NCBI GenBank assembly: GCA_966210515.1
Contig: CBIHLM010000003.1
Span: 46,389-110,388 of the forward strand
Length of the DNA stretch: 64,000 nt
Direction: 5' to 3'
DNA from: Paradesertivirga sp966210515
Lineage (GTDB): Bacteria > Bacteroidota > Bacteroidia > Sphingobacteriales > Sphingobacteriaceae
Part shown: piece after piece, positions 24,836 to 34,114 of the stretch
Position numbering within the stretch: position 1 is the first letter of the stretch
Layout of the letters: each line of letters opens with the position of its first letter
Program-made: the position numbers and the translations under genes
The notes under the pieces: model-generated
What the model saw: the letters and a program-made list of their open reading frames with translations, nothing else
Told to the model about the DNA's origin: nothing
Database searches by the model: none

Positions 24836-26083
24836 CTATGACTTAGCTTTAATTACTTTATATCCTCTCAATCCAAAAACTGTAATTACAATAAAACAGA
24901 TTAATGGCACTATATAACCGTTTTGAATATTGCCAGTAGAGTCGGCGATCATTCCGAAAGCCCGCGGCAAAATAGCCCCGCCGACTATAGACATGATGAT
25001 TAAGCTACTTCCAAATTCGGTATCTCCTCCTAATCCTTTAATGCCCAGGGCAAAGATAGTCGGGAACATAATCGACATAAAGAAACATATTGCGATTACC
25101 GTATAAACAGTTATCATTCCGTGCCCGTAAATAGCAACTAAACATAGGACAGCATTAATAGCCGCGTATATAGCCAACAACTTTTGAGGCTTGATAAAGC
25201 GCATTAAAAAGGTTCCGATAAAACGACCTATTAAAAACGCTATGCCACAAGCTCCCAAATAATCCGCAGCCGTGATTTCATTTATGTCGGCAGATTTTGT
25301 AGCATATAAAATAAAAAGGCTGAAGACAGAGACCTGTGCGCCTACGTAGAAAAACTGAGCAGCGACGCCCCAAGACAGATGTTTATGTTTAAACGCATGA
25401 AAGATGCTCTTACTCTCAGCCTGCTCATCCGTATTTTGTATTTTGGGAAGCTTCGTAAATGCAAACACGATCGCAATTAAAAGCAAAATTGCCCCTAAAA
25501 TCATATAGGGCATTTTAACCGAGGACGCCTCTGCTGCCAGAGCCATTTGCCTTGCACTAGCCGACATCGCGTCTAATTCTGCGTCTGTATAGCCCTTTGT
25601 TAATATTATTCTAGCCCCAATAACCGGTGCCATTGCCGCCGCCAAGCCATTAAAAGATTGGGCCAGATTAAGTCGTTGAGTAGAAGTTTCCGGGTCGCCC
25701 AGTGATGAGGCATATGGGTTCGCTGCTGTTTCTAAAATAGTTAATCCGCAGGCGATAATAAATAATGCAATCAGAAAGAAGTTGTATGATTGGTTATCGG
25801 CCGCAGGTACAAAAAGAAATGAACCAAATGCAAATACTAAAAGGCCTATAATTATACCTGTTTTGTAGCCATATTTTTTCATTAGGATACCAGCCGGTAT
25901 TGCCATGATAAAATAAGCGATAAAAACCGCCGAGTCTACTAAAGTTGCCTGTACAGTTGTTAACGTAAATGATTTTTGTAAATGTGGTATTAAGATAGGA
26001 TCAAGGTTGTGTGCAAATCCCCACAAAAAAAACAAGGACGTTACCAGAATGAAAGGAAAAAGATAGGGGTTTTTATTGGCCAT
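24836..26083 (-). CDS. fucP: L-fucose:H+ symporter permease FucP-like (MFS)
   Basis: An inner-membrane MFS transporter of 415 residues from the ATG at 26083, with 12 hydrophobic segments. A TTG start 96 bases further upstream would add a hydrophilic tail and is unlikely. The family-specific region near residue 20, F-L-W-G-F-A-H-N-L-D-P-I, is the FucP helix 1 pattern (E. coli FucP has F-x-L-W-G and a proton-relay Asp here). The segment T-I-L-E-T-A-A-N-P-Y near 115 is characteristic of the FucP/GlcP group. It is the first gene of the operon, so it imports the substrate used by the enzymes downstream; L-fucose is the best guess, with glucose/galactose less likely. No regulator gene lies next to it. 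Confidence 0.87.
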   Translation of the reverse strand: MANKNPYLFPFILVTSLFFLWGFAHNLDPILIPHLQKSFTLTTVQATLVDSAVFIAYFIMAIPAGILMKKYGYKTGIIIGLLVFAFGSFLFVPAADNQSYNFFLIALFIIACGLTILETAANPYASSLGDPETSTQRLNLAQSFNGLAAAMAPVIGARIILTKGYTDAELDAMSASARQMALAAEASSVKMPYMILGAILLLIAIVFAFTKLPKIQNTDEQAESKSIFHAFKHKHLSWGVAAQFFYVGAQVSVFSLFILYATKSADINEITAADYLGACGIAFLIGRFIGTFLMRFIKPQKLLAIYAAINAVLCLVAIYGHGMITVYTVIAICFFMSIMFPTIFALGIKGLGGDTEFGSSLIIMSIVGGAILPRAFGMIADSTGNIQNGYIVPLICFIVITVFGLRGYKVIKAKS

Positions 26084-26246
26084 GCGCGACGAGCTTAAAT
26101 AATTTTTAATTGATTTACAATCCAGAATATCAGAGCGAATATTGGATTTTATTCTTAAAAATTCTATTTTTTCAAGCAAAAAGGAATATACAGCTGAATA
26201 CTATGGTAATGTTTTAACCCAGCAAGCCCGGGGCAGAGAATAATAA

Positions 26247-28718
26247 TTAAAACTGTGGCTCATCCATTGGTTGATTTTGGGGCTCTTTGTCGGTGCGCTT
26301 GTTTCGTTGGGGCAAATCCGACTGGCCGAAGCGGTAGCTAAATGTTAAAGTTGCCTGCCTGCCCTGCATCCGACGCTGGAATTCAGAAATCAACTGATCT
26401 GTTTCGGTAACCATCCCCCATCTTCTCGTATTAAAGACATCGCGCATATTAAATGACAGGCTAGCCTTTTTCTTCATCATATCCAAACGCAATGCTGCAT
26501 CCATTCCAAACATTTCGTTACCCCGACCCTGAGCCATAATCCTAGGCGCCATATAATTCATATTAATCTGACCGGATAAATTTAGAGGAAGCTGAAAAGT
26601 AGATGTCAAATTGGAGTTCCAGTTATACCCGTCATTAGGTTTTAAACCGAATTGTGCGTTCCCGAAAAACTTGTTATAAAATATATTCACATTGGCTGTG
26701 ATGTTAAAACCTTTTGAAATATCCGCCCTGCTTATTAATTCCAGACCTGATGCTCTGGTTTTACTTAAATTAATAAACTGTGACAGTGTTGTGTCGCCAT
26801 TTAAAACCGTCCGGTAACTTTGAACCACATCATTTACCTGCCGGGTAAATAATGTAGAGGTGAAGGTCAGAACTTTCCAGAACTTCATATAACTAAATTC
26901 GACCGAATGGATATCCTCAGGTTTTAAGTTTGGATTACCCCTGCGAAGGTTGTTAGGATCGGTAACATTCAAGAATGGATTAACCTGCCATCCACGCGGA
27001 CGATTAACCCGTCGGGTATAGCTTAGTTGCAACTGATTTTCGCCCTTAAACTTTTGAGTCAAAAAAACACTGGGATAAACCCGAAAATAATCCAGACTCC
27101 CTTTTGCGCCGGTTGGCTGCAACGTGCTTGCGTCAATAGCGGTATATTCTGTATTAAGATAAGCCTGCTCTGCACGTAAGCCTGCCTGAAAGCCAAATCC
27201 TTCACTTATCTGATTTTGATAATTGACATATAAAGCATGTACAATATCTTCCGAAGAAAAATCATTGGTTAGCTGATAATCATTTTCAAGACTACCCGAA
27301 ACAGGGTTTAATTTCTCAGAATCCTGACCTTCTTCCCGAAGCCCGATGGTGGTGCGATAGCCTGTCTCAAACTTTTGCTTTTCTGTCAACGGCAGAGTAT
27401 AATCGGCCTGAATATTGTAGTTTGTACGTGTTCCGCTGTTTAAATTAACTCTACTGTCAATTGAATCTTTGGTGTCCCTTTGGGGATAAAAAAAGCTTTG
27501 ATTGAAAATCGACTCCTGATCTTCGGAACTCTGACCGACGCTAAAATTCGCAACAAATTCCTCGCCTTGTTTTTTCAACTTTCTGCTGAAATCAAACGCC
27601 AGATCATAACCTTTATCCTTCTCATTCTCTTCCGAATTTCTAAGACTGGTTCCGTTAACATAGGTGTTCAAATAATTCTGATAGACATAATTAATATCTT
27701 CGGTATCCTCACCATTTCTAAGATTTATATTTGCCGAAGCGCCAATTGAGGTTTTCTTATTGATATAATAATCGATTCCCGCTTTTGCATTGTTTCCAAC
27801 ATTATGTCGCTGGCCGCTGGAAGTATTAAAGGTCTGTCCGTTATTTATAAAAGAAGTATTATTAAATCCTCCGCCGATGCGTGTACCGTATCTAAAACTA
27901 TAGTTTCCGTAAACATTGACGTTGCCGTCGCGATAGCTCAAATTAGTGCTGGCATTGTAATTTTCCTGAGTACCGGCAGACAAAGAAACAGCCCCGTTAA
28001 CACCCACCTTTTTATTTTTCTTTAAAACGATATTGATAATCCCGGTTTGCCCTTCCGGATCATATTTAGAAGAAGGATTGGTAATTAACTCAATACTTTC
28101 TATAGAACTTGCGGGTAGGGCCTGCAAAATAGTCGATATATCACCTCCACCTATAGCCGAAGGTTTACCATCTATTAAAACCCGGACGCTTCCAGAACCC
28201 CGTAGATTAATATTTCCGTCAATATCAACCGAAACCGTCGGCACATTAGCCAGCAAATCAGTTGCAGATCCACCCTCGCTTACTAAACTCTGCTCTACAT
28301 TAAAAACCTTACGATCTACACCTAATTGCATAGAACTCCGTTGTCCCTCAATTGTAACCTGCTTTAACACATTCTCCTTGTTCTGCACTAAGGGAATAAT
28401 TCCCAGATCTATCTGGTAATTTTCCTGAGAAATTAAAAGTTGGGTCTTTGAAAAAGGCTGAAAACCAACAAAGCTTATTTTCAGGGTATAGGTACCAAAT
28501 GGCAGATTTGGTAGAACAAACTTCCCTGCTAGATCGCTTTGCGCGGCTTTAATTGTTTTTCCCGAGGCCGAATCTATCAATGCTACCGTCGCAAAATCGA
28601 CAGGATTCTTAGTGCCAGAATCGACAACTTTTCCACGGATGTTTCCTACTGAATTTTGCGCAGAAACAACATTAACACTAAGAAGAGAAAACGTAATTAA
28701 GATATATAAAAGCCTCAT
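26247..28718 (-). CDS. outer-membrane beta-barrel protein with carboxypeptidase-like N-terminus and TonB-type plug
   Basis: A large outer-membrane protein of 823 residues with signal peptide (MRLLYILITFSLLSVNVVSA). The domains are: carboxypeptidase-regulatory-like beta sandwich, about 22-115 (I-R-G-K-V-V-D, G-T-Y-T-L-K-I-S-F-V-G-F); TonB-dependent plug, about 130-235 (D-L-L-A-N-V-P-T-V-S-V-D, L-I-D-G-K-P, I-E-L-I-T-N-P-S-S-K-Y-D); then a beta-barrel of about 550 residues of the OMP_b-brl_3 type. It ends in a hydrophilic P/Q-rich tail rather than the usual terminal aromatic strand. Such proteins import or sense unknown ligands; no SusD partner is next to it. It lies upstream of fucP after 163 bases and might belong to the same sugar locus, but that is not shown. 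Confidence 0.9.
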   Translation of the reverse strand: MRLLYILITFSLLSVNVVSAQNSVGNIRGKVVDSGTKNPVDFATVALIDSASGKTIKAAQSDLAGKFVLPNLPFGTYTLKISFVGFQPFSKTQLLISQENYQIDLGIIPLVQNKENVLKQVTIEGQRSSMQLGVDRKVFNVEQSLVSEGGSATDLLANVPTVSVDIDGNINLRGSGSVRVLIDGKPSAIGGGDISTILQALPASSIESIELITNPSSKYDPEGQTGIINIVLKKNKKVGVNGAVSLSAGTQENYNASTNLSYRDGNVNVYGNYSFRYGTRIGGGFNNTSFINNGQTFNTSSGQRHNVGNNAKAGIDYYINKKTSIGASANINLRNGEDTEDINYVYQNYLNTYVNGTSLRNSEENEKDKGYDLAFDFSRKLKKQGEEFVANFSVGQSSEDQESIFNQSFFYPQRDTKDSIDSRVNLNSGTRTNYNIQADYTLPLTEKQKFETGYRTTIGLREEGQDSEKLNPVSGSLENDYQLTNDFSSEDIVHALYVNYQNQISEGFGFQAGLRAEQAYLNTEYTAIDASTLQPTGAKGSLDYFRVYPSVFLTQKFKGENQLQLSYTRRVNRPRGWQVNPFLNVTDPNNLRRGNPNLKPEDIHSVEFSYMKFWKVLTFTSTLFTRQVNDVVQSYRTVLNGDTTLSQFINLSKTRASGLELISRADISKGFNITANVNIFYNKFFGNAQFGLKPNDGYNWNSNLTSTFQLPLNLSGQINMNYMAPRIMAQGRGNEMFGMDAALRLDMMKKKASLSFNMRDVFNTRRWGMVTETDQLISEFQRRMQGRQATLTFSYRFGQSDLPQRNKRTDKEPQNQPMDEPQF

Positions 28719-28846
28719 TTTTACCTGTTTTTGTTCTATTTAGCAACAAACAACGTGCAAAGAAAGGGCATTAAAGCATGAATATGCAGGCAGTAACTAC
28801 TTTATTACGATAAAGAAACTCTAATCAGACTGATTAAGGATGCCGT

Positions 28847-29143
28847 CTAATCGATAGTAACCGTCAGTCCTTCTTGCTGAAGAATTTTCCGGTAGACTTC
28901 AAGCTCAGTAAAAGAACCCTCAAGCACGGCACATTTGCCATCGTTATGAATAGTCCATGCTATATTTTCGGCTTGATTTTGGTTATAATCGAGATATTTT
29001 ACCAGACAGTAAATTACGTGCTCAAAGGTGTTTACATCATCATTCCATAAAATTAAACGATGATTGGCTTTTATACTCGTTAAGATCTCCTCGAGGGTAA
29101 AAGTTTCAACTTCGGTCTCTGTTCCGGCATTAAGAATATTCAT
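28847..29143 (-). CDS. clpS: ClpS adaptor of the ClpAP/ClpCP protease
   Basis: A 98-residue adaptor that feeds N-degron substrates to Clp ATPase. Family signatures: L-I-L-W-N-D-D-V-N-T-F near 31 (the N-D-D motif binds N-end-rule residues), V-I-Y-C-L-V-K near 44, A-x-x-I-H-N-D-G-K-C-A-V near 64 (usual H-x-x-G). The length is typical. There is no clpA/clpC gene next to it in this window. It lies 39 bases after the enoyl-CoA hydratase-like gene on the same strand, so both may be transcribed together. Confidence 0.92.
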   Translation of the reverse strand: MNILNAGTETEVETFTLEEILTSIKANHRLILWNDDVNTFEHVIYCLVKYLDYNQNQAENIAWTIHNDGKCAVLEGSFTELEVYRKILQQEGLTVTID

Positions 29144-29182
29144 TCTACAAAATTTTTTATACAGGTTTGATGATATGCAAAT

Positions 29183-29944
29183 TTAGGACTTTTTAAAGTT
29201 CTGTATAATAGTTTGTAAAATTGATCGGTTATAAGGAGCCCACCACTCTTCCAATATCTTTTTTATTACGTCCGGTTGATGAGGCTGAACAGCAAAAACC
29301 AAATTCCTTCGAATGTTTTGCTTACTCTCCTGCCAAATTACTTTATTAAATTGAAGATACTTCTGCATTTGTTTAACTGCTGCACTAATTACAGATCCCC
29401 CAGGCACAACCTCGTTGACTAATCCACTACCTAAAGCTTCGTCGGGATTCATCAATTTGCCTTCCAGCAAATATTTACTGGCATTTTGCCGGCCAATACA
29501 TGAGGCATATAACTGAAAGAAACTGTCGGGAACAATAATTCCTAAGGCAATTTCATTTAACCCTATCGAAAACTCGCCCCGGGCCATGACTCTGTAATCG
29601 CAGCAAAGACTAAAAATTGTGCCTGCGGCCGGTGCGTGGCCATTTATCGCGGCTATTAACGGCTTTTTAAAGGCGGTCAGAGTATGAATAAGCGTAAAAT
29701 ATTGTTCCCAAAACTTTTTAATTTGTTCTTCCGAATAGTCGAAAAGCTCGATCAGATCAAGTCCGGCGGTGAAATATTCATCTTTGCCTGTCAAAATCAC
29801 ACCAGAAACATTATCGTCTTTCTCAATATTCTGAATCATCTCCATTAGCTCCACCAGCATTTCGGCACCTATGGCGTTAGATCGTCCTTTATCAAGAGTT
29901 AAAAGAGCTATTTTTTCTTTTATAGTTATTTTAATAGAATTCAT
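29183..29944 (-). CDS. enoyl-CoA hydratase/isomerase family protein
   Basis: A crotonase-fold protein of 253 residues, cytoplasmic. It shows V-S-G-V-I-L-T-G-K-D-E-Y-F-T-A-G near 44 for the CoA oxyanion loop and A-A-I-N-G-H-A-P-A-A-G near 98 for the second oxyanion strand. The catalytic Glu pair of true enoyl-CoA hydratases is not clearly present, so a 3,2-trans-enoyl-CoA isomerase or another crotonase role is possible. The start codon overlaps the stop of the macroglobulin/plug gene by 4 bases (ATGA), so translation is coupled. The substrate is not assigned. Confidence 0.87.
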   Translation of the reverse strand: MNSIKITIKEKIALLTLDKGRSNAIGAEMLVELMEMIQNIEKDDNVSGVILTGKDEYFTAGLDLIELFDYSEEQIKKFWEQYFTLIHTLTAFKKPLIAAINGHAPAAGTIFSLCCDYRVMARGEFSIGLNEIALGIIVPDSFFQLYASCIGRQNASKYLLEGKLMNPDEALGSGLVNEVVPGGSVISAAVKQMQKYLQFNKVIWQESKQNIRRNLVFAVQPHQPDVIKKILEEWWAPYNRSILQTIIQNFKKS

Positions 29945-32646
29945 TTCACATTAAATCGATGTACCTGTCGTACCAAAGAACCATTTAAGTCCAGACCCTC
30001 AATAACAGCTTTGTAAGCCCCCGGTTTGTCTGAGGTGAAAAATTCTACGAAGGCTTTACCCTCGGCGGAGGTTAAAACGTTAGGCATCCAAAAAATTGTG
30101 GTCCGCAAATCTGGTAACGAAACTGTCTTGCCGTCATAAGCTGGTGAATAAAACTGCCGACCCAGGTAATAACCCTGCGGAGTATAAGAAGCAATGCCAG
30201 GTGCAAAAGAGCGGGCAGACATATTGCGTTCACCTCTTTTAGTGGTTATTATCATTACGCCTCCGCCACCCCTCATGCCGTAAATAGCAGTATTTCCAAT
30301 ACTTTTTAAGATTTCTATTGTCTCTACATCATACGGACTTATAACCGAAAGATAAGAAGGCTCTACATACATTCCATCAATAATAAGCTGCATCGGAACC
30401 GGTCCGGAAAATGAACTTGACATACTTCTGGTTAAATACGGCACACCATTTTGAATCACCAGGCCAGCAACTCTTCCCTGAAGACAGAACGCTAAATCCT
30501 GACAGTTCTCCAAATCCGCGGCAACAAGTATGGCATCTGCATTTCCGGCTCCGTTAAGGTTGCTCGACTCTTTTACCTTTGGCTTTGCCTGGGTAACCTT
30601 AACCTCCGCAAGCACAATACTTCGACGCATCAGGCCATTTCTGCGCATTTCGGCAAATTGCTCACTACGATTTTTTAAATATGTAATAATCGATTGATTG
30701 ACATTTATTTCTGCGGCCGAAGCATTTTTATTCTTAGTGACCTGTTGCGCCGGAATCCTGTCAAGTACAATCTCGACGTTTTTTTTATCCCTGGCATTTC
30801 GTGCCTGCACTATAAAGGTGGTACTATCATTAAAATTCAGATTTTCAAAATTGAATCTGCCTTCCGCATCGGTTATCGTATCAAGCACCATACCGGTTCC
30901 TCCCGAAGAAAGCAAAGTTACTTTACTCCCCGGGGAAGACGTCCCGTTCGTATTAAGAACTCTCCCGCTTACGCTGATGTTTGTTTCTGGTCTAAAAGTC
31001 ATCATAGGATATATACCCGCCGCCAGATTTTCCCATTCGAACTTTCTCCATCCCTGCGTCAGCATTAAATTATCCAATTCTTTTTCTTTCTGCGCAGTAA
31101 CATCAGTAAAATAATAATTTGGAGTTTCTATGTATCCTTTCAATTCAGAAGTCAACAATAGATTTGACAATATTGTAGTCTCATTAATGTCATCAAAAGG
31201 TATCTGAGATTCATTGGTGACGGCTATTGAAAATGCTCCTTGTATGGGCTTACCTGCAGAATCAGCCGCATTCAGGCTCATGTTGACTTTCTCACGCAGG
31301 CCATAGGTTTCTTTATTTGATTTTAACTCTACCGTAAGAGGAGAACGATGACGAATAAACACCAACCGTTCTGCCAGTGGCTTATAGGAAGAATTTAACA
31401 AAGTAAATTGAATTATCCCGGAAGGAAAACGCTTCTTGGACAGCGAAGCTGACAAAAGATTCCCGTCCAATTTATTCTTAGAAACAAAATGCACATTTCC
31501 GTTTGACTGACCCACCAGTATAACTTCCTGGTCCGGCGCTCCGGTAACTGCAGAGACTTTAATGGATAAATTGTCATTATCACTGCCATTTACCGTCAGA
31601 ATATAGCCTGTATTTGCTGCTTTAGGCAAGTCCAGCTTTTTCTCCGAGCCGTCTTCAAACCTAACGATGGCAGTATAACGGCTGTCTTTCAAAGGTGTAA
31701 ATAAGAAGCTTCCCATCCCGGCGTAGTCGGAGGTAAATTGCACAATTTTGGTTCCGTTTTCGTCCTGAACAAACCCGCTGATATTTCTGCTCACACCATC
31801 TGCTGCAACAGCTTTAAAAGCAACCCTGGATCGAATCTGATTAAGGAGCGTCCCACTCTCAGGAAAAAACTGGACATCTACGTTCGCGGAAGTAGCTTTT
31901 ATAGGAAACGTTTTCTTTACAAGAGTTGTCGAATCAACCCTAACGGAAGTATTAATTTTCCCGGATTTAAGTATAAAAGGCTGGCTATTGGTGAATTTTA
32001 TTATCAGTTTCCCATTGCTATCAGTAATGCCTTTTCCCTTAAGAACACTCCGATGGTCAAGTTCGATATTGTAATTTACCTCCTTTTCACGCAGAGGTTC
32101 ACCATTGAGCATAGAATATGTAATGCTGGCATCCACATGCTCTTTAATTCCGGTTTGCGAAAAGTTGTACTGGACGTTACTTACCACCTGATTCGAGAAA
32201 GAATTACCAATTCTGATAGTCTTATCAAAAAAATAAGCTTCATCAAAATTCCGCATCCAGCTGGTATACGCCCTGATACGATAATTTCCTTCGGTAAGAG
32301 AGTCAGACAGGGTAAAATCTCCCCACGATAAGCCAGAAACTACTGGCAGTCGCAGAGATTTCTTTATCGAGTCTTTTTCATTAATAAGATCAACATATAA
32401 AATTTTGCTTAACCCTGATAACTGGTTTCTTTCAGCGTTTACAATATAGGATTTGAACCAAATGGTGTCGCCTATACTGTAATATGGTTTGTCGGTATGA
32501 ATATGAACTTTCTCGGAGGTATAATTCTCCCGATAACGTTCGAGCCTGGAAAGCAGTTCCTTAATCGGGTCTTCATCTGCAGAAAATCCAAAACTTAAAG
32601 CTGAACATATGAACAGAGACAGAAAAAAGGCATATGTGGTTTTCAT
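29941..32646 (-). CDS. macroglobulin-like secreted protein with TonB-type plug domain
   Basis: A periplasmic or outer-membrane-linked protein of 901 residues from the ATG at 32646. It begins with a signal peptide (M-K-T-T-Y-A-F-F-L-S-L-F). Residues about 45-150 resemble a macroglobulin MG2 domain (V-H-I-H-T-D-K-P-Y-Y-S-I-G-D-T-I-W-F-K-S). Several Ig/MG-like sandwiches follow, including a carboxypeptidase-regulatory-like domain near 555-620. A TonB plug domain is near 690-805 (C-L-Q-G-R-V-A-G-L, L-I-I-D-G-M-Y-V-E, I-E-I-L-K-S-I-G-N-T-A-I-Y-G). No beta-barrel follows; the C-terminal 90 residues form another MG-type sandwich. This hybrid occurs in Bacteroidota; its role is unknown. An MG/plug protein might bind a partner barrel. 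Confidence 0.85.
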   Translation of the reverse strand: MKTTYAFFLSLFICSALSFGFSADEDPIKELLSRLERYRENYTSEKVHIHTDKPYYSIGDTIWFKSYIVNAERNQLSGLSKILYVDLINEKDSIKKSLRLPVVSGLSWGDFTLSDSLTEGNYRIRAYTSWMRNFDEAYFFDKTIRIGNSFSNQVVSNVQYNFSQTGIKEHVDASITYSMLNGEPLREKEVNYNIELDHRSVLKGKGITDSNGKLIIKFTNSQPFILKSGKINTSVRVDSTTLVKKTFPIKATSANVDVQFFPESGTLLNQIRSRVAFKAVAADGVSRNISGFVQDENGTKIVQFTSDYAGMGSFLFTPLKDSRYTAIVRFEDGSEKKLDLPKAANTGYILTVNGSDNDNLSIKVSAVTGAPDQEVILVGQSNGNVHFVSKNKLDGNLLSASLSKKRFPSGIIQFTLLNSSYKPLAERLVFIRHRSPLTVELKSNKETYGLREKVNMSLNAADSAGKPIQGAFSIAVTNESQIPFDDINETTILSNLLLTSELKGYIETPNYYFTDVTAQKEKELDNLMLTQGWRKFEWENLAAGIYPMMTFRPETNISVSGRVLNTNGTSSPGSKVTLLSSGGTGMVLDTITDAEGRFNFENLNFNDSTTFIVQARNARDKKNVEIVLDRIPAQQVTKNKNASAAEINVNQSIITYLKNRSEQFAEMRRNGLMRRSIVLAEVKVTQAKPKVKESSNLNGAGNADAILVAADLENCQDLAFCLQGRVAGLVIQNGVPYLTRSMSSSFSGPVPMQLIIDGMYVEPSYLSVISPYDVETIEILKSIGNTAIYGMRGGGGVMIITTKRGERNMSARSFAPGIASYTPQGYYLGRQFYSPAYDGKTVSLPDLRTTIFWMPNVLTSAEGKAFVEFFTSDKPGAYKAVIEGLDLNGSLVRQVHRFNVK

Positions 32647-32696
32647 TGGGATTCTGTTTATCACATGTCCTTATTGTAATAATCACATGCAAATGA

Positions 32697-32726
32697 AAAG
32701 CCTCAATTTACTAAAAATGAGGCTTT
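32697..32726 (-). terminator. rho-independent terminator after dcd
   Basis: aaagcctca (32697-32705) pairs perfectly with tgaggcttt (32718-32726) around a 12-base loop. On the minus strand a T-rich run (ttttcattt) follows. It lies 26 bases downstream of the dcd stop. Confidence 0.6.
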
Positions 32727-32751
32727 AAATCTGTGTTTTTATCGTAAATTT

Positions 32752-33288
32752 CTAAAAAGAATTCTTCCACATCATACTTTCAACTGGTTTGGTAGTTTTT
32801 CTGTTGTACTTGGCATTTCCCTTAGAATTGTAAAAGGTTTCTATATCACCTCCAACTTCGAAATAGATCAATTGGCCGATAGGCATTCCTGCATAAATGC
32901 GTACAGGCTGGGTCGCCGAAATCTCAAGGGTCCAGGTATTGCAAAAGCCGACGTCGCCCTTTCCGGCCGTAGCATGAATATCAATTCCCAGTCGTCCGGT
33001 GCTCGATTTCCCTTCAAGAAAAGGCACATGACAGTGGGTTTCAGTATACTCAACCGTAACGCCCAGGTATAAGGTGTTTGGCTGCAAAATAAAGCCATCT
33101 TTCGGAATCTCGAAGTGATCTATTTCATTGTGAACTTTCGCATCGAGCACCCGGTTTCTATATGTTGCCAGGTATTTTCCTAAATGCACGTCATAAGAAT
33201 TGGTGCCAAGGCATTCTCTTTTGAAAGGTTCGATGATTATTGTACCCTTTTCAATTTCTTCTAAAATGCGTTTATCTGAGATAATCAT
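32752..33288 (-). CDS. dcd: dCTP deaminase
   Basis: Deaminates dCTP to dUTP for thymidylate synthesis, cytoplasmic homotrimer. The 178 residues contain the family block F-L-E-G-K-S-S-T-G-R-L-G near 93 with the nucleotide-binding Ser-Ser and Arg, H-A-T-A-G-K-G-D-V-G-F near 106, and the catalytic Glu in W-T-L-E-I-S near 122. The tail (N-A-K-Y-N-R-K-T) is usual. The start ATG at 33288 is clear. A hairpin follows the stop. It is divergent from the phosphopantetheinyl transferase gene with 124 bases between them. Confidence 0.95.
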   Translation of the reverse strand: MIISDKRILEEIEKGTIIIEPFKRECLGTNSYDVHLGKYLATYRNRVLDAKVHNEIDHFEIPKDGFILQPNTLYLGVTVEYTETHCHVPFLEGKSSTGRLGIDIHATAGKGDVGFCNTWTLEISATQPVRIYAGMPIGQLIYFEVGGDIETFYNSKGNAKYNRKTTKPVESMMWKNSF

Positions 33289-33412
33289 AATTACGGAAGG
33301 TTTGGCCTAAAGTATGATTATTTTAAGATAATTTTACGAGCTATTTGACATTCGCAAAATTGTGGTGCAAACACTTCTAATTGCGAATTGTATTTTAAAC
33401 TGAAGAAGAAGC

Positions 33413-34114
33413 ATGGCTCTTGCTTACCATAAAAAACTGGATGAAAGCACAGAATTTGCTATCTGGAAGATAGAGGAATCTGCTGAAGAATTGTATGCGC
33501 AGCTACAATTGCGTGATCACGAAGAAAAAGTTTTGGATGGCCTTAACAATGGCAAACGCAACCTGCATTGGCTAAGCACCCGGGTTTTATTACGCCAATT
33601 GCTAAAAACAGACGACTACATAGATTGCCAGGTAGACGAACATGGAAAACCCTACCTTCCGGATTCATCTTATCATATATCTTTTAGCCATTCGTACGAT
33701 TATGCTGCCGTGATGATAAGCAAAGACAAAGCTGTAGGCATAGATATAGAGATTATTAAAAATAAAATTGAGCGAGTAGAAGACAAATTTTTAATTAAAG
33801 ATGAAATAAGTTTTTTAGACGACAACCACAAAATTGAACATCTTTATATTTGCTGGTGCGCCAAAGAGGCTATTTATAAGCTTCAGGGAAAACGAAATGT
33901 TTCTTTTAAAGACGATATCAGACTTCATAAATTCCCTTATGCCGAGACCGGTAATTTCGCGGCTTTTTTAGAAACGGACCATTTATGCAAAGAATTTGAC
34001 GTTTATTTCGAGCGTTTCGAAAATTATATGATCGGATATGTTGCCGGATGTATTGAAGTCGACAAGACTGTTAAACCGGTAATCAACATCAACACAAAAG
34101 AAAATGGGAAATAA
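33413..34114 (+). CDS. 4'-phosphopantetheinyl transferase (Sfp type)
   Basis: Transfers 4'-phosphopantetheine from CoA to carrier proteins such as ACP. The 233 residues carry the family signatures: H-I-S-F-S-H-S-Y-D-Y near 92 (usual S-x-S-H), V-G-I-D-I-E-I near 108 with the Mg-binding Asp and Glu, and W-C-A-K-E-A-I-Y-K near 148 (W-x-x-K-E-A). It is of the larger Sfp/AcpT kind. The stop overlaps the lipB start by 11 bases, so these two genes, both linked to cofactor loading of carrier proteins, are translationally coupled. The ATG at 33413 has the purine-rich gaagaagaag directly upstream. Confidence 0.93.
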   Translation: MALAYHKKLDESTEFAIWKIEESAEELYAQLQLRDHEEKVLDGLNNGKRNLHWLSTRVLLRQLLKTDDYIDCQVDEHGKPYLPDSSYHISFSHSYDYAAVMISKDKAVGIDIEIIKNKIERVEDKFLIKDEISFLDDNHKIEHLYICWCAKEAIYKLQGKRNVSFKDDIRLHKFPYAETGNFAAFLETDHLCKEFDVYFERFENYMIGYVAGCIEVDKTVKPVININTKENGK

